From Dehalococcoidia bacterium LH_S1 (GTDB taxonomy: Bacteria > Chloroflexota > Dehalococcoidia > SZUA-161 > SpSt-899): a DNA stretch of 16,201 nucleotides. Position 1 is the first letter of the stretch. Each line of letters begins with the position of its first letter. The notes below the pieces were generated by a model. The model was not told the DNA's origin and ran no database searches. It saw only the letters and a program-made list of their open reading frames with translations. Below are positions 1-8,139 of this stretch, piece by piece. The position numbers and the translations under genes are program-made. The stretch is from the NCBI GenBank assembly GCA_023660035.1, contig JAGXOF010000012.1:1-16201 (forward strand), given 5' to 3'.

Positions 1-46
1 GATCAAATATTTCATCTGTGATTATAACTTAGCATTACTTGTGTAA

Positions 47-214
47 CACTACCAAGAATTTAACCCCAGGCTAACCGAATGGCTTATTGAGTATAACTTC
101 AACCGCCCACATCAATCCCTTGCCTATCTTGCTCCGGTAGAATATATTGAAAAGGAACTTGCTAAAATCCATAACCCAGTGTTACCCATGTGGTCAGCCA
201 GCACACACAATTGA
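47..214 (+). pseudogene. C-terminal fragment of a DDE (rve-type) transposase
   Basis: The reading frame from 47 to the TGA at 212-214 encodes the typical end of an integrase-core transposase. It includes RLTEWLIEYNFNRPHQSL followed by LAPVEYI, the conserved C-terminal 'W..YN..RPH..L.Y..P..Y' pattern of IS3/IS481-like enzymes. In the same frame there is a TAA at 44-46, and the residues before it do not look like the catalytic core, so the copy is broken here as well as cut by the window edge. No terminal inverted repeat or target duplication can be defined. The fragment lies directly upstream of hsdM and its stop codon overlaps a candidate promoter. The IS family cannot be assigned from this stub. 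Confidence 0.75.
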
Positions 215-239
215 CGCTTAGGATGGACGGGTTTATAGT
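211..239 (+). promoter_or_regulatory. Candidate sigma70-like promoter for the hsdMSR operon
   Basis: TTGACG at 211-216 (consensus TTGACA) and TATAGT at 234-239 (consensus TATAAT) are separated by exactly 17 bp. Transcription would start near 246, leaving a leader of about 22 nt before the hsdM ATG at 269. The -35 box overlaps the stop codon of the transposase remnant, so the promoter appears to derive from the IS end. It was found by eye with no scoring. Confidence 0.55.
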
Positions 240-268
240 AGTGGTAAGAAATCATTTGGACACGAATC

Positions 269-1804
269 ATGGCAAACCACAACTCCAAGCTTCAACTTGG
301 CACCCTGGAAAACTGGCTGTGGGAAGCGGCCTGCGTAATCCGTGGGGCTGTTGATGCCCCGAAATTCAAGGACTATATTCTTCCCCTTGTCTTCCTGAAG
401 CGCCTATCGGATGTCTTCGAGGATGAGTTGCAGCAGTTGGGAAGCACGGCCAAGTACGTTGATGATGACTACAGGCTGGTACGGTTCTATATCCCCAGCA
501 GAGCCCGCTGGCCGAATATGTTCCGCCAGACCACCGATCTCGGAGAGTATCTCACCGATGGTGTCCGTGCTGTTGCCAGGCATAATCCGAAACTTGCCGG
601 CGTTGTAGATATTAAGGATTTTAATGAGAGAGCTGGCGGGCAACCCATATTGAGTGATGCTCAGCTCAGGGCACTGATCCAGAGATTATCCCAATATCGC
701 CTGGGGTTGAAGGACGTCGAGCCGGATATCCTGGGACGGGCTTATGAGTACCTGCTTCGGAAGTTTGCTGAAGGGCAGGGGCAGAGCGCCGGCGAGTTCT
801 ACACTCCACGTGAGGTGGCTATCCTGATGGCCTACATACTTGACCCTGACCCCGGAGACGAAATCTATGATCCCGCCTGCGGCTCCGGCGGCCTACTGGT
901 CAAGTCTTTCCTGGGGTTCAGGGAGAAGTATGGTGAGGACACCCACCTTGCTCCTCTCCGCTTCTACGGACAGGAGATTAACGCCGCCACCTTTGCTATG
1001 GCACGCATGAATACGTTTATATACGATATGGAGGCGGAGATCGTGATTGGGGATACCATGAACCGACCTGCCTTCACCAAAACGGACGGCTCACTGCGGC
1101 GTTTTGACAGGGTAACCGCTAATCCCATGTGGAACCAGAACTTCGCCGTCACTACATATGAGCATGATACCTATGGGCGCTTCGGACACGGTATCCCTCC
1201 GGCTAGCAGTGCCGACTGGGGCTGGGTACAGCACATGTTTGCCTCCCTGAATGACCGGGGCAAGATGGCAATGGTTATAGATACCGGCGCTGCTGCTAGG
1301 GGTAGCGGCAACCAGGGCTCTAACCGTGAGCGGGATGTCCGCAAGGCCTTTGTGGAGCACGACTTTGTTGAGGCCGTCCTGCTGCTGCCGGAGAACCTTT
1401 TCTATAACACCAGCGCCCCGGGAATTATCATGGTGCTGAACAGGGCAAAGCAGCATCCGAATGAAATCCTGCTCATTAACGCCTCGGGTGAGTTCCTCAA
1501 GGGCCGCCCTAAGAACTACCTGGGCGAGGAGAACATCAAGCGGATTGCAGACATATATCTGGGCTGGCAGGAAGTGGAAGGCTTTAGCAAGGTTATCAAG
1601 ACCGATGAAGCCGTCCGCAATGACTATAACCTCAGCCCCTCCCGCTACGTGGCCAGCAACCACCAGGAGGAAGTTCTGCCGCTGGATGAAGCGGTGGTGT
1701 TGCTCTCCGAGGCCGAGGAGGAGCGGCAGGCAGTTGATAAAGAATTGAATGAGATATTAGGCAAGCTGGGACTGGATATTAAAACGAATGAGCAGCCAGA
1801 GTAA
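269..1804 (+). CDS. hsdM: Type I restriction-modification system DNA methyltransferase subunit HsdM
   Basis: This 511-residue protein is the modification subunit of a type I restriction-modification complex. It transfers a methyl group from S-adenosylmethionine to adenine at the site chosen by HsdS. The N-terminal helical HsdM domain (about 10-165) carries the usual start pattern, with LENWLWEAA and ILPLVFLKRLSD. The methylase domain follows: GEFYTPREV (176-183), the SAM-binding motif DPACGSGG (201-208), and catalytic motif IV as NPMW (285-288). Most HsdM proteins have NPPF/NPPY in motif IV. The length is normal for the family. Its 3' end overlaps hsdS by 17 nt, which implies co-translation in a complex. 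The Shine-Dalgarno site before the ATG is weak (GGACAC). Function and family are secure; the target sequence is unknown. Confidence 0.96.
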   Translation: MANHNSKLQLGTLENWLWEAACVIRGAVDAPKFKDYILPLVFLKRLSDVFEDELQQLGSTAKYVDDDYRLVRFYIPSRARWPNMFRQTTDLGEYLTDGVRAVARHNPKLAGVVDIKDFNERAGGQPILSDAQLRALIQRLSQYRLGLKDVEPDILGRAYEYLLRKFAEGQGQSAGEFYTPREVAILMAYILDPDPGDEIYDPACGSGGLLVKSFLGFREKYGEDTHLAPLRFYGQEINAATFAMARMNTFIYDMEAEIVIGDTMNRPAFTKTDGSLRRFDRVTANPMWNQNFAVTTYEHDTYGRFGHGIPPASSADWGWVQHMFASLNDRGKMAMVIDTGAAARGSGNQGSNRERDVRKAFVEHDFVEAVLLLPENLFYNTSAPGIIMVLNRAKQHPNEILLINASGEFLKGRPKNYLGEENIKRIADIYLGWQEVEGFSKVIKTDEAVRNDYNLSPSRYVASNHQEEVLPLDEAVVLLSEAEEERQAVDKELNEILGKLGLDIKTNEQPE

Positions 1805-3116
1805 TGACATACCCGAAGGTTTCAAGATGACCGAAATCGGACCGCTACCTGATGAATGGAAGACAGCGAAACTGGAAGACATAGCATCTTTTACCTCTAA
1901 GCCGAGAGAACTCGATATTTCCAGTTGCGTAGCGGTTCCATTTATTCCAATGGAAGCCATTACGAGCGATGGCAGTGGGAATTTTCGATATAATATCAAA
2001 CCAGTCAAAGAGATATCGAGTGGCGTATATTGTGAACGTGGGGACTTGCTTCTTGCTAAAATAACGCCATGTCTAGAAAATGGTAAGCAATGCTTACTTG
2101 GCCCCGATGATTTACCGAGTTCCTTCGCATATACAACGACTGAGGTGTACCCTCTCAAGATCAGCCAAAACACAGCCGACATTCGATTCCTGTTTTATTA
2201 TCTTCTTTATCCTCCCGTACGTCGTGAATTAGCTTCTAAGATGGAAGGAACAACTGGCCGCCAGCGATTACCAAAGCACGTAGTGAGAAATACAGTTATC
2301 CCCGTACCTCCTCTCCCCGAACAGAAGGCAATCGCCCGGCTCCTCTCTACCATCCAGAAGGCTATTGAGGCACAGGACAAAATCATCGCCGCCGCCAGGG
2401 AGTTGAAGAAGTCCCTCATACATCACCTGTTTACCTACGGCCCGGTGCCGGTGTCGGAAGCGGAGCAGGTGCCGCTTAAAGAGACGGAAATCGGGCCGGT
2501 GCCGGAGCATTGGGATTTGGTTAGACTGGAGGAAGTGACACTAAAGACCAAGCAAGTTGATCCAAGACGTGAACCAGCATGCGTATTTAAGTATGTCGAT
2601 GTTTCGGGTATATCACGAGAACAACTTAAAATAATAGATTTTACTGAGTATCGTGGTGAGGAAGCACCACACCGAGCTCGCAAGTTGGTAAGAACAGGAG
2701 ACATTATTTTCGCCACCGTTCGCCCTTATCTCAAACGTATGGCCATTGTCCCAGATGAATTTGATGGTCAGATAGTTTCAACTGCCTTCTGTGTTATTCG
2801 CTGTAGACACGATTCAACTGAACCTAATTATGTCTTTCAAGCAGTAACGAAGGACGATTTTGTTCAGCGTGTATCCGAACATCAGCGAGGCTCTAGTTAT
2901 CCAGCAGTTACAGATAAAGACATTCTTACTCAGATGATTCCGTTACCATCTATCCAAGAGCAAGAGGAAGTTGCCCCCATCCTCTCTGGTGTGGACAGTA
3001 AAATTGAATCAGAAGAAAATCGTAAGTCAGCACTTCAGGCGTTGTTCAAGACTATGTTGCATCAATTAATGACCGGAAAAGTAAGGGTCAAAGATCTGGA
3101 GGTCACCGCCGCATGA
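1788..3116 (+). CDS. hsdS: Type I restriction-modification system specificity subunit HsdS
   Basis: This 442-residue protein is the DNA-recognition subunit that sets the bipartite target for both HsdM and HsdR. It shows the internal duplication typical of the family. Two target-recognition domains each start with a TEIG-PxP-W signature (TEIGPLPDEW at 15-24 and TEIGPVPEHW at 233-242). Each ends in a coiled-coil spacer that starts with an E/Q-rich turn (LPEQKAIARLLSTIQKAIEA around 176-195; IQEQEEVAPILSGVDSKIES around 389-408). The second half ends with the usual HQLMTGKVRV segment. The recognition-domain DNA looks richer in A+T than the spacer DNA, suggesting mosaic origin. The gene overlaps hsdM by 17 nt, and its TGA overlaps the hsdR ATG as ATGA. 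The recognised sequence cannot be read from the protein. Confidence 0.95.
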   Translation: MSSQSNDIPEGFKMTEIGPLPDEWKTAKLEDIASFTSKPRELDISSCVAVPFIPMEAITSDGSGNFRYNIKPVKEISSGVYCERGDLLLAKITPCLENGKQCLLGPDDLPSSFAYTTTEVYPLKISQNTADIRFLFYYLLYPPVRRELASKMEGTTGRQRLPKHVVRNTVIPVPPLPEQKAIARLLSTIQKAIEAQDKIIAAARELKKSLIHHLFTYGPVPVSEAEQVPLKETEIGPVPEHWDLVRLEEVTLKTKQVDPRREPACVFKYVDVSGISREQLKIIDFTEYRGEEAPHRARKLVRTGDIIFATVRPYLKRMAIVPDEFDGQIVSTAFCVIRCRHDSTEPNYVFQAVTKDDFVQRVSEHQRGSSYPAVTDKDILTQMIPLPSIQEQEEVAPILSGVDSKIESEENRKSALQALFKTMLHQLMTGKVRVKDLEVTAA

Positions 3117-6049
3117 GCCTTGGCAATGAGCGATATGTCGTCCAAAAGCCCCTCGTCCGCTATGCCATGGAAGCTGGCTGGACCCATCTCTCACGCGATG
3201 ATGCCGTGCGTCTGCGGCGTGGTGAGACCAGCCCCATCCTCTGGGACACATTCGTTGAGAAAGCTCAGAGTCTTAACCCGGAGACCGTTGACCACCTGAA
3301 GGCCGAGGAGGCTGCCAACTGGCTCATCCGCGTACCGCCTACCATTGAAGGCAATCTCCAGACCTGGGAATATCTCAAAGGTCTGAAAACGGTATTTATT
3401 GAGGCAGAAAAACGGGAGCGCAATCTCCGCCTTCTGGACTTTGACAATCCCCAGCGCAATGCCTTCCACGTCACGGACGAGTTCAGCTTTACCAACGGTG
3501 TCCACACAATCCGGGCCGATGTCGTCTTTCTCATCAATGGCATCCCGGTGATCATTATTGAGACCAAAGCCGCCACACGGCTTGACGGTATATCGGAGGG
3601 TATTGACCAGTTATGCCGCTACGAACGTGAGGGACCGGAGTTGATTGCGCTGATGCAGATGTTCGGCCTCACCCACATGATTCAATACTATTACGGCGCT
3701 ACCTGGAACATCTCTCACAACAACCTGTTCAACTGGAAAGAGGAGACTGCCGGCAGGGACTTCGAGACGCTGGTCAAGACCTTTGTCGCCCCAGAGCGAG
3801 TCCTCCGGGTGCTGCGGGACTTCATCCTCTTTACCCGCAAGGACGATGAGCTGCAGAAAGTGGTGCTCCGTCCCCACCAGATGCGGGCAGTGGAGCGTGC
3901 CCTGGCAAGAGCTCAAGACCCGACCAAACGGCGGGGGCTGATCTGGCATACCCAGGGCTCCGGCAAGACCTATACCATGATAACCATCGCCAAACGGCTT
4001 ATTGAGGAGCCTGTGTTCGATAATCCCACGGTGCTCATGCTGGTCGACCGAAATGAACTGGAAACGCAGCTATTTGGCAATCTGGCAGCCACGCTGGTTG
4101 GGCCGGATGTACGCCCTGTCACCAAAAGCGGATATTATACCCAGATAGGCAGCATCTTCATCACGGAAAGCAAGAAGGGTTTGATAGAGCTGCTCCGGAA
4201 TGATACTCGTGGGCTGATAGTTTCAATGATCCATAAATTCGACGACATCCCCGGCAGTGTCAATAACCGCTCCAATATCTTTGTCCTGGTGGATGAGGCT
4301 CACCGCACTACTGGTGGCGACCTGGGCAACTATCTCATGGGAGCCGTGCCGGAGGCCACATACGTAGGTTTTACGGGGACCCCGATTGACAAGACCAGCT
4401 ACGGAAAGGGCACTTTTAAGGTCTTTGGCGTGGATGACCCGCAGGGTTACCTGGACAAGTATTCCATTGCCGAGTCCATTGAGGATGGCACTACTGTGCC
4501 TTTGTATTATTCCCTGGCACCGAATGAGCTGAGAGTTGAGCGCGAGGTTCTGGAGCAAGAGTTCCTTGACCTAGCCGATGTGGAAGGGGTCAGCGATATT
4601 GAGGATTTGAACAGGGTTTTGGACAAGGCCGTTAACCTGAGGAATATGCTCAAGAACCGTGACCGGGTGCAACGGGTAGCTCAGTACGTGGCAAAACACT
4701 TCACTGAGACGATAGAACCCACTGGCTACAAGGCTTTTCTGGTAGGGGTAGACCGGGAGGCGTGCTGTCTACTCAAAGAGGCTCTGAATCAATATCTTCC
4801 CGATGAATATTCAAAGGTGGTTATCAGTCCCGGCCACAATGATTCGCCGGAGATAGCACGCTACCACATGAGCGAGGCAGAGGAAAAGGAAATACGTAAA
4901 TCTTTCGCCAATCCCGATAAGGAGCCGAAGATTCTCATTATCACTGAGAAACTCCTCACCGGCTATGATGCGCCAATCCTCTACTGCATGTATCTGGACA
5001 AGCCGATGCGTGACCATGTTCTTTTACAGGCCATTGCTCGTGTCAATCGTCCATACGAGGATGAGAAGGGCAAGCAGAAACCCGGCGGTTTCGTGCTTGA
5101 CTTTGTTGGAATCTTTGAAAACCTGGAGAAGGCGCTGGCATTCGACTCGAAAGACGTGCAGAGCGTTATTGAGGGACTGGATATATTAAAATCACGATTC
5201 AACCAGAAAATGGCAATCGGAAGGGATGAGTACCTTACAGTTACTGGTGGCAAGGAAGACGATAAGGCTGCTGAAGCTGCTCTGGAGTTCTTCCGTGATG
5301 AGCAAAAGCGCCAGGAGTTCTACGGCTTTTTTCGGGAACTGGAAGACATCTATGAGATCCTTTCGCCTGACCCATTTGTGAGGGAATTCCTCGAGGAGTA
5401 TCAGGGGCTCGCTGATCTGTATGCACTGCTGAGATCAGCCTATGAGGGCAGACCAACCACTGACCGGGAGCTTGGGCGGAAGACTACATATTTAGTTCAG
5501 GAGCACACCCAGGCAGGTGTCATACATGACGCAGTTACGGTCTATGAGATAACACCGAAAACCCTGGAGAAGATTTCCGAGAGCACCACGCCGGACACGG
5601 TCAAGGTTTTCAACCTGTTAAAGACGATCTTGCAAAAAGTACAGGATGAAGGGAACAGGGCACCATTTCTCTTTGGCATAGGCAAGCGGGCCGAAGCCGT
5701 TGTTGAGGCTTTCAAGAAACGCCAGTGCTCTACTCAAGAGGCTCTCCGGCAGGAGGAAGAACTCATTAGAGAAACCAACCAGGCGGAGCGAGAGCAAGCT
5801 GAGCGCGGTGTATCAGGCAAGGCTTTCGCCGTACTCTGGCTCTTGAAGCAGGAAGGTGTCGCCTTAAACAGTGCGGAGCAGGTAGCCGCTCAGATGACGA
5901 GCATTCTAGAAGACTATCCTCACTGGCAAACGAGTAAAAGGCAATCACGGCAGGTACGACGCAAGCTCTATGAGTTACTTGAGGGAGTAGAGGCCCAAAA
6001 CATCCCGAAGATCGCTGATAAAGTAATGTCGGTCATTGAGAGGCGGTAG
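3113..6049 (+). CDS. hsdR: Type I restriction enzyme endonuclease/translocase subunit HsdR
   Basis: This 978-residue protein is the ATP-driven DNA translocase and nuclease of the type I complex. It cuts DNA remote from unmodified sites. The N-terminal PD-(D/E)xK nuclease is visible as D136 in RADVVFLINGIP followed by the E150-T-K152 triad. The superfamily 2 motor has Walker A QGSGKT (281-286), a DEAH box (394-397), TGTP (421-424), and a motif VI segment QAIARVNRPYE in the second RecA-like domain. A long helical C-terminal region, which docks on HsdM/HsdS in this family, completes the protein. Length and motif order match a full, apparently active HsdR. The start ATG overlaps the hsdS stop by 4 nt, so translation is probably coupled. 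No internal lesion is seen. Confidence 0.96.
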   Translation: MSLGNERYVVQKPLVRYAMEAGWTHLSRDDAVRLRRGETSPILWDTFVEKAQSLNPETVDHLKAEEAANWLIRVPPTIEGNLQTWEYLKGLKTVFIEAEKRERNLRLLDFDNPQRNAFHVTDEFSFTNGVHTIRADVVFLINGIPVIIIETKAATRLDGISEGIDQLCRYEREGPELIALMQMFGLTHMIQYYYGATWNISHNNLFNWKEETAGRDFETLVKTFVAPERVLRVLRDFILFTRKDDELQKVVLRPHQMRAVERALARAQDPTKRRGLIWHTQGSGKTYTMITIAKRLIEEPVFDNPTVLMLVDRNELETQLFGNLAATLVGPDVRPVTKSGYYTQIGSIFITESKKGLIELLRNDTRGLIVSMIHKFDDIPGSVNNRSNIFVLVDEAHRTTGGDLGNYLMGAVPEATYVGFTGTPIDKTSYGKGTFKVFGVDDPQGYLDKYSIAESIEDGTTVPLYYSLAPNELRVEREVLEQEFLDLADVEGVSDIEDLNRVLDKAVNLRNMLKNRDRVQRVAQYVAKHFTETIEPTGYKAFLVGVDREACCLLKEALNQYLPDEYSKVVISPGHNDSPEIARYHMSEAEEKEIRKSFANPDKEPKILIITEKLLTGYDAPILYCMYLDKPMRDHVLLQAIARVNRPYEDEKGKQKPGGFVLDFVGIFENLEKALAFDSKDVQSVIEGLDILKSRFNQKMAIGRDEYLTVTGGKEDDKAAEAALEFFRDEQKRQEFYGFFRELEDIYEILSPDPFVREFLEEYQGLADLYALLRSAYEGRPTTDRELGRKTTYLVQEHTQAGVIHDAVTVYEITPKTLEKISESTTPDTVKVFNLLKTILQKVQDEGNRAPFLFGIGKRAEAVVEAFKKRQCSTQEALRQEEELIRETNQAEREQAERGVSGKAFAVLWLLKQEGVALNSAEQVAAQMTSILEDYPHWQTSKRQSRQVRRKLYELLEGVEAQNIPKIADKVMSVIERR

Positions 6050-6070
6050 GATGGAGGTAGCCGTTTAGTA

Positions 6071-6132
6071 TGTCATTCCGGACTTGATCCGGAATCTCCG
6101 GTACAGAGATGCTGAATCAGTTCAGCATGACA
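6071..6132. repeat. 62-bp double-hairpin palindromic repeat (MITE-like)
   Basis: The element is bounded by TGTCAT (6071-6076) and its inverse ATGACA (6127-6132). Inside are two perfect hairpins. ATTCCGGA (6075-6082) pairs with TCCGGAAT (6088-6095) across a 5-nt loop. ATGCTGAA (6109-6116) pairs with TTCAGCAT (6121-6128) across TCAG. This bow-tie layout, between an operon and the next gene, is typical of small interspersed palindromic elements found in many copies per genome. Very similar 'CATTCCGGACTTGATCCGG' elements are familiar to me from diverse bacterial genomes; that recollection has not been checked. No second copy is in this window. It could also act as an RNA hairpin between hsdR and the next gene. 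Confidence 0.7.
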
Positions 6133-6152
6133 TGCGAGGTGAGCGCTTACGA

Positions 6153-6455
6153 ATGGATGCCCGAACATTGGAAGAAATGATTCCGGTCCAGGTCTTCAAA
6201 AGTGAGGTTATGAGCTGGGCTGAACGTATAGGCGTCGAGCCAAAGGAAATCAGGCTCCGGGCCATGAAGAAAAAGTGGGGGAGCTGCTCCACCAGCGGAA
6301 GGCTGACTTTCAACTCTGAAATACTCAGACAGCCGGCTTCCTTCCGCGCCGAGGTCATTGTCCACGAGCTGCTTCATTTAAAGGTGCCCAACCATGGGAG
6401 AGTGTTCAAGAGTTTGGTGAAGGCTTATCTGGCACAGAGTGCCGATAGTCAATAG
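6153..6455 (+). CDS. Small YgjP/SprT-like (M48-type) zinc metallopeptidase
   Basis: This is a predicted 100-residue zinc metallopeptidase of the DUF45/YgjP-SprT-like group. The zinc site is VHELLHLKVPNHG, with H71, catalytic E72, H75 and a likely third ligand H81. The upstream KKKWGSCSTSGRLTFN segment (40-54) is the conserved 'WGSC...L.FN' block of this family. I chose the ATG at 6153 because GAGGTGA (6136-6142) lies about 10 nt before it. An in-frame ATG at 6132 and a TTG at 6084 would extend the protein into the palindromic repeat and give no recognisable residues. The protein is shorter than classic YgjP (about 230 residues), but the core is complete. It follows hsdR by about 100 nt in the same direction; small proteins like this often travel with type I systems. 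Its substrate is unknown. Confidence 0.8.
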   Translation: MDARTLEEMIPVQVFKSEVMSWAERIGVEPKEIRLRAMKKKWGSCSTSGRLTFNSEILRQPASFRAEVIVHELLHLKVPNHGRVFKSLVKAYLAQSADSQ

Positions 6456-6490
6456 CGGCAATGGTTTGGACGTTGGGCACCTTATATATC

Positions 6491-6534
6491 GAATGATAAC
6501 TGTATGCCTTTATTCTTGACAATATTTATCATTC
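6491..6534. repeat. 9-bp perfect inverted repeat in AT-rich spacer
   Basis: GAATGATAA (6491-6499) is the exact reverse complement of TTATCATTC (6526-6534), separated by 26 nt. The spacer between the metallopeptidase gene and the antitoxin remnant is notably AT-rich. It could be an operator, or it could be chance. No U-tract follows, so it is not a convincing terminator. Confidence 0.3.
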
Positions 6535-6806
6535 CATTTTCCAAATAGTCCGCTTGGTTATCCGTTTAGAAATGTCTCACCTGACCCTTTTTATGCGGCT
6601 TATAGGAAGTACCGGGAGAAGCACGAAATGCTTCAGCCTGAGGACATCCGGCGCTGGAGGAAGGAGCACGGGTTAAGCCAGGCTGAAGTTTCTAAACTGT
6701 TGGGCATAGGTTATGCACATGCATCTTACGGGCCAATACCTCATAACTTCCTGATGTATTTTGCCTCTTTGGCTGAGAACGAAATGGCTGACTTCGAGGA
6801 GGAGTT
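6520..6806 (+). pseudogene. Decayed Xre-family / MqsA-like antitoxin fragment
   Basis: The frame is open after a TGA at 6517-6519. It reads SPDPFYAAYRKYREKHEMLQ, then EDIRRWRKEHGLSQAEVSKL (6637-6696). This is the linker plus the start of a helix-turn-helix Xre domain as found in MqsA-type antitoxins (pattern 'YR..hgLLtPeEIr.lR...gLSQ.e.a.lLG'). The recognition helix region after LLGIG is garbled, although PIPHNFLMYFASL (6735-6773) resembles the family's later 'HN.LL' segment. No start codon lies before the conserved linker, no zinc-binding cysteines are visible, and no toxin gene is adjacent. From ATG 6628 the frame continues to 7011, but beyond 6806 it only runs antisense through hisD. I regard it as a remnant; a short functional HTH protein cannot be excluded. 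Confidence 0.5.
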
Positions 6807-8129
6807 CTACAGCCTTCTTCCCACCGCCTTGGCGTGGGCGGTAAGTCCCTCTGCATTGGCGATGGCAGCGGCCTGGGGTCCGAGTTCCTTGAGAGCTTTC
6901 TCGTCCAGTTCCACCAGGCTGGTGATCTTGAGGAAATCGGTGACGTTGAGGGGTGAACTGAAGCGGGCGGTGCCACCGGTGGGCATGACGTGGCTTGGTC
7001 CGGCGATGTAGTCGCCTATGACCTCGGGTGAGCTTTCGCCGATGAATATACCTCCTGCGTGCCGGATCCTGGGGGCAACATGTGAGGGATCTCGGACTGT
7101 TAAGCACAAATGCTCGGGGGCGTAGTTGTTGACGAGGGTAATGGCCTCGTCAATGCTGCTGGTTACCACGATTCCGCCGTTTTTCTCCAGCGACTTTCGA
7201 ACGATATCAGCGCGCTCCAGCTCGGCAAGCTGGCGTTCAACCTCCGCATTCACTCCCTCTGCTAGTTGAGGCGAGGTGGTTATCATGATGGCCGAGGCCA
7301 TCTCATCGTGCTCGGCCTGGGCCAGGATATCGGCAGCACAGGGTATGGGGTTGGCCGAGTCGTCGGCGAGGATTACCGTTTCCGTCGGGCCCTGGAGTCC
7401 GTCGATATCCACGGTGCCAAAGACCTCCTTCTTTGCCAGCATGACGAAGATATTCCCCGGACCGCAAACCTTGTCGGCTTTGTGGATGGTCGCCGTGCCA
7501 AAGGCTAGTGCCGCAATGGCCGGCACGCCGCCTACAGCGAAGACACTATCGACGCCCGCGATGTCAGCGGCTGCGAGGGTGAGGGCGGGGATGTGGCCGT
7601 CGGGGCGGGGAGGGGTGGTGAGGACAACCTGGCTAACGCCGGCTGCCTTGGCAGGTATAGCAGTCATAAGCACCGTTGAAGGGTAGGAGGCGGTTCCACC
7701 CGGCGCATAAATCCCAACTCGCTCCAGCGGCGCGACGATTTGTCCGAGTCCTTTGCTCAATTCGGTTTGACCGATTGGGAGAGCATTACATTGCCTTTCG
7801 TGGAAGTCCCTTACTCGCTTGCCCGCTTCCTCGAGGGCGGCCAGCAGCTTCCCGTCTGCCCCTTTCCTGGCCTGGGTGATCTCATGTTGAGGGACCTCCA
7901 ATTCGCCCAGCTTTGCGCCATCGAGCTTTGCAACGTATTTAAGGACGGCGGAATCGCCTTTGTCCCGAACATCCCGTATTATCTGTCTTACTATTTCCTC
8001 GGCCGTAAGCTCCTTGCCGAAGACATCCCTGATGCGCTGCTTTACACTGTCCGGAAGCTGTGTTGATTCGGTCGAGGTTCTCTTTAGTATTGTCGCTCTG
8101 GCAGTGTTTATGTCTTTAATTATTCTCAA
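6807..8129 (-). CDS. hisD: Histidinol dehydrogenase HisD
   Basis: HisD catalyses the last two steps of histidine synthesis, oxidising L-histidinol to L-histidine with two NAD+ in the cytoplasm, using a zinc ion. The 440-residue protein is full length. Diagnostic segments are visible in order: KVCGPGNIFVMLAKKEVFG, DGLQGPTETVILADD, AQAEHDEM (zinc-ligand Q and H region), NNYAPEHLCL with the catalytic E-H pair, and near the end IAGPSHVMPTGGTARFSSPL, the strongest family signature. The start is a TTG at 8129, supported by AGAGGA (complement of 8136-8141) six bases upstream; that site overlaps the hisG stop codon. The gene is last in the hisZ-hisG-hisD operon. Its 3' end meets the convergent antitoxin remnant, and no clear terminator is seen. 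Confidence 0.97.
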   Translation of the reverse strand: MRIIKDINTARATILKRTSTESTQLPDSVKQRIRDVFGKELTAEEIVRQIIRDVRDKGDSAVLKYVAKLDGAKLGELEVPQHEITQARKGADGKLLAALEEAGKRVRDFHERQCNALPIGQTELSKGLGQIVAPLERVGIYAPGGTASYPSTVLMTAIPAKAAGVSQVVLTTPPRPDGHIPALTLAAADIAGVDSVFAVGGVPAIAALAFGTATIHKADKVCGPGNIFVMLAKKEVFGTVDIDGLQGPTETVILADDSANPIPCAADILAQAEHDEMASAIMITTSPQLAEGVNAEVERQLAELERADIVRKSLEKNGGIVVTSSIDEAITLVNNYAPEHLCLTVRDPSHVAPRIRHAGGIFIGESSPEVIGDYIAGPSHVMPTGGTARFSSPLNVTDFLKITSLVELDEKALKELGPQAAAIANAEGLTAHAKAVGRRL

Positions 8130-8139
8130 TTTATATCCT

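Noticed and set aside
1091..1663. Long minus-strand ORF (190 codons) inside hsdM
   Set aside because: It lies wholly antisense to a secure hsdM coding region and shows no recognisable domain; it is a shadow frame.
6807..7011. Extension of the HTH frame (ATG 6628) to a 127-residue protein
   Set aside because: Beyond 6806 the residues are only the antisense of the conserved hisD C-terminus and do not resemble an antitoxin.
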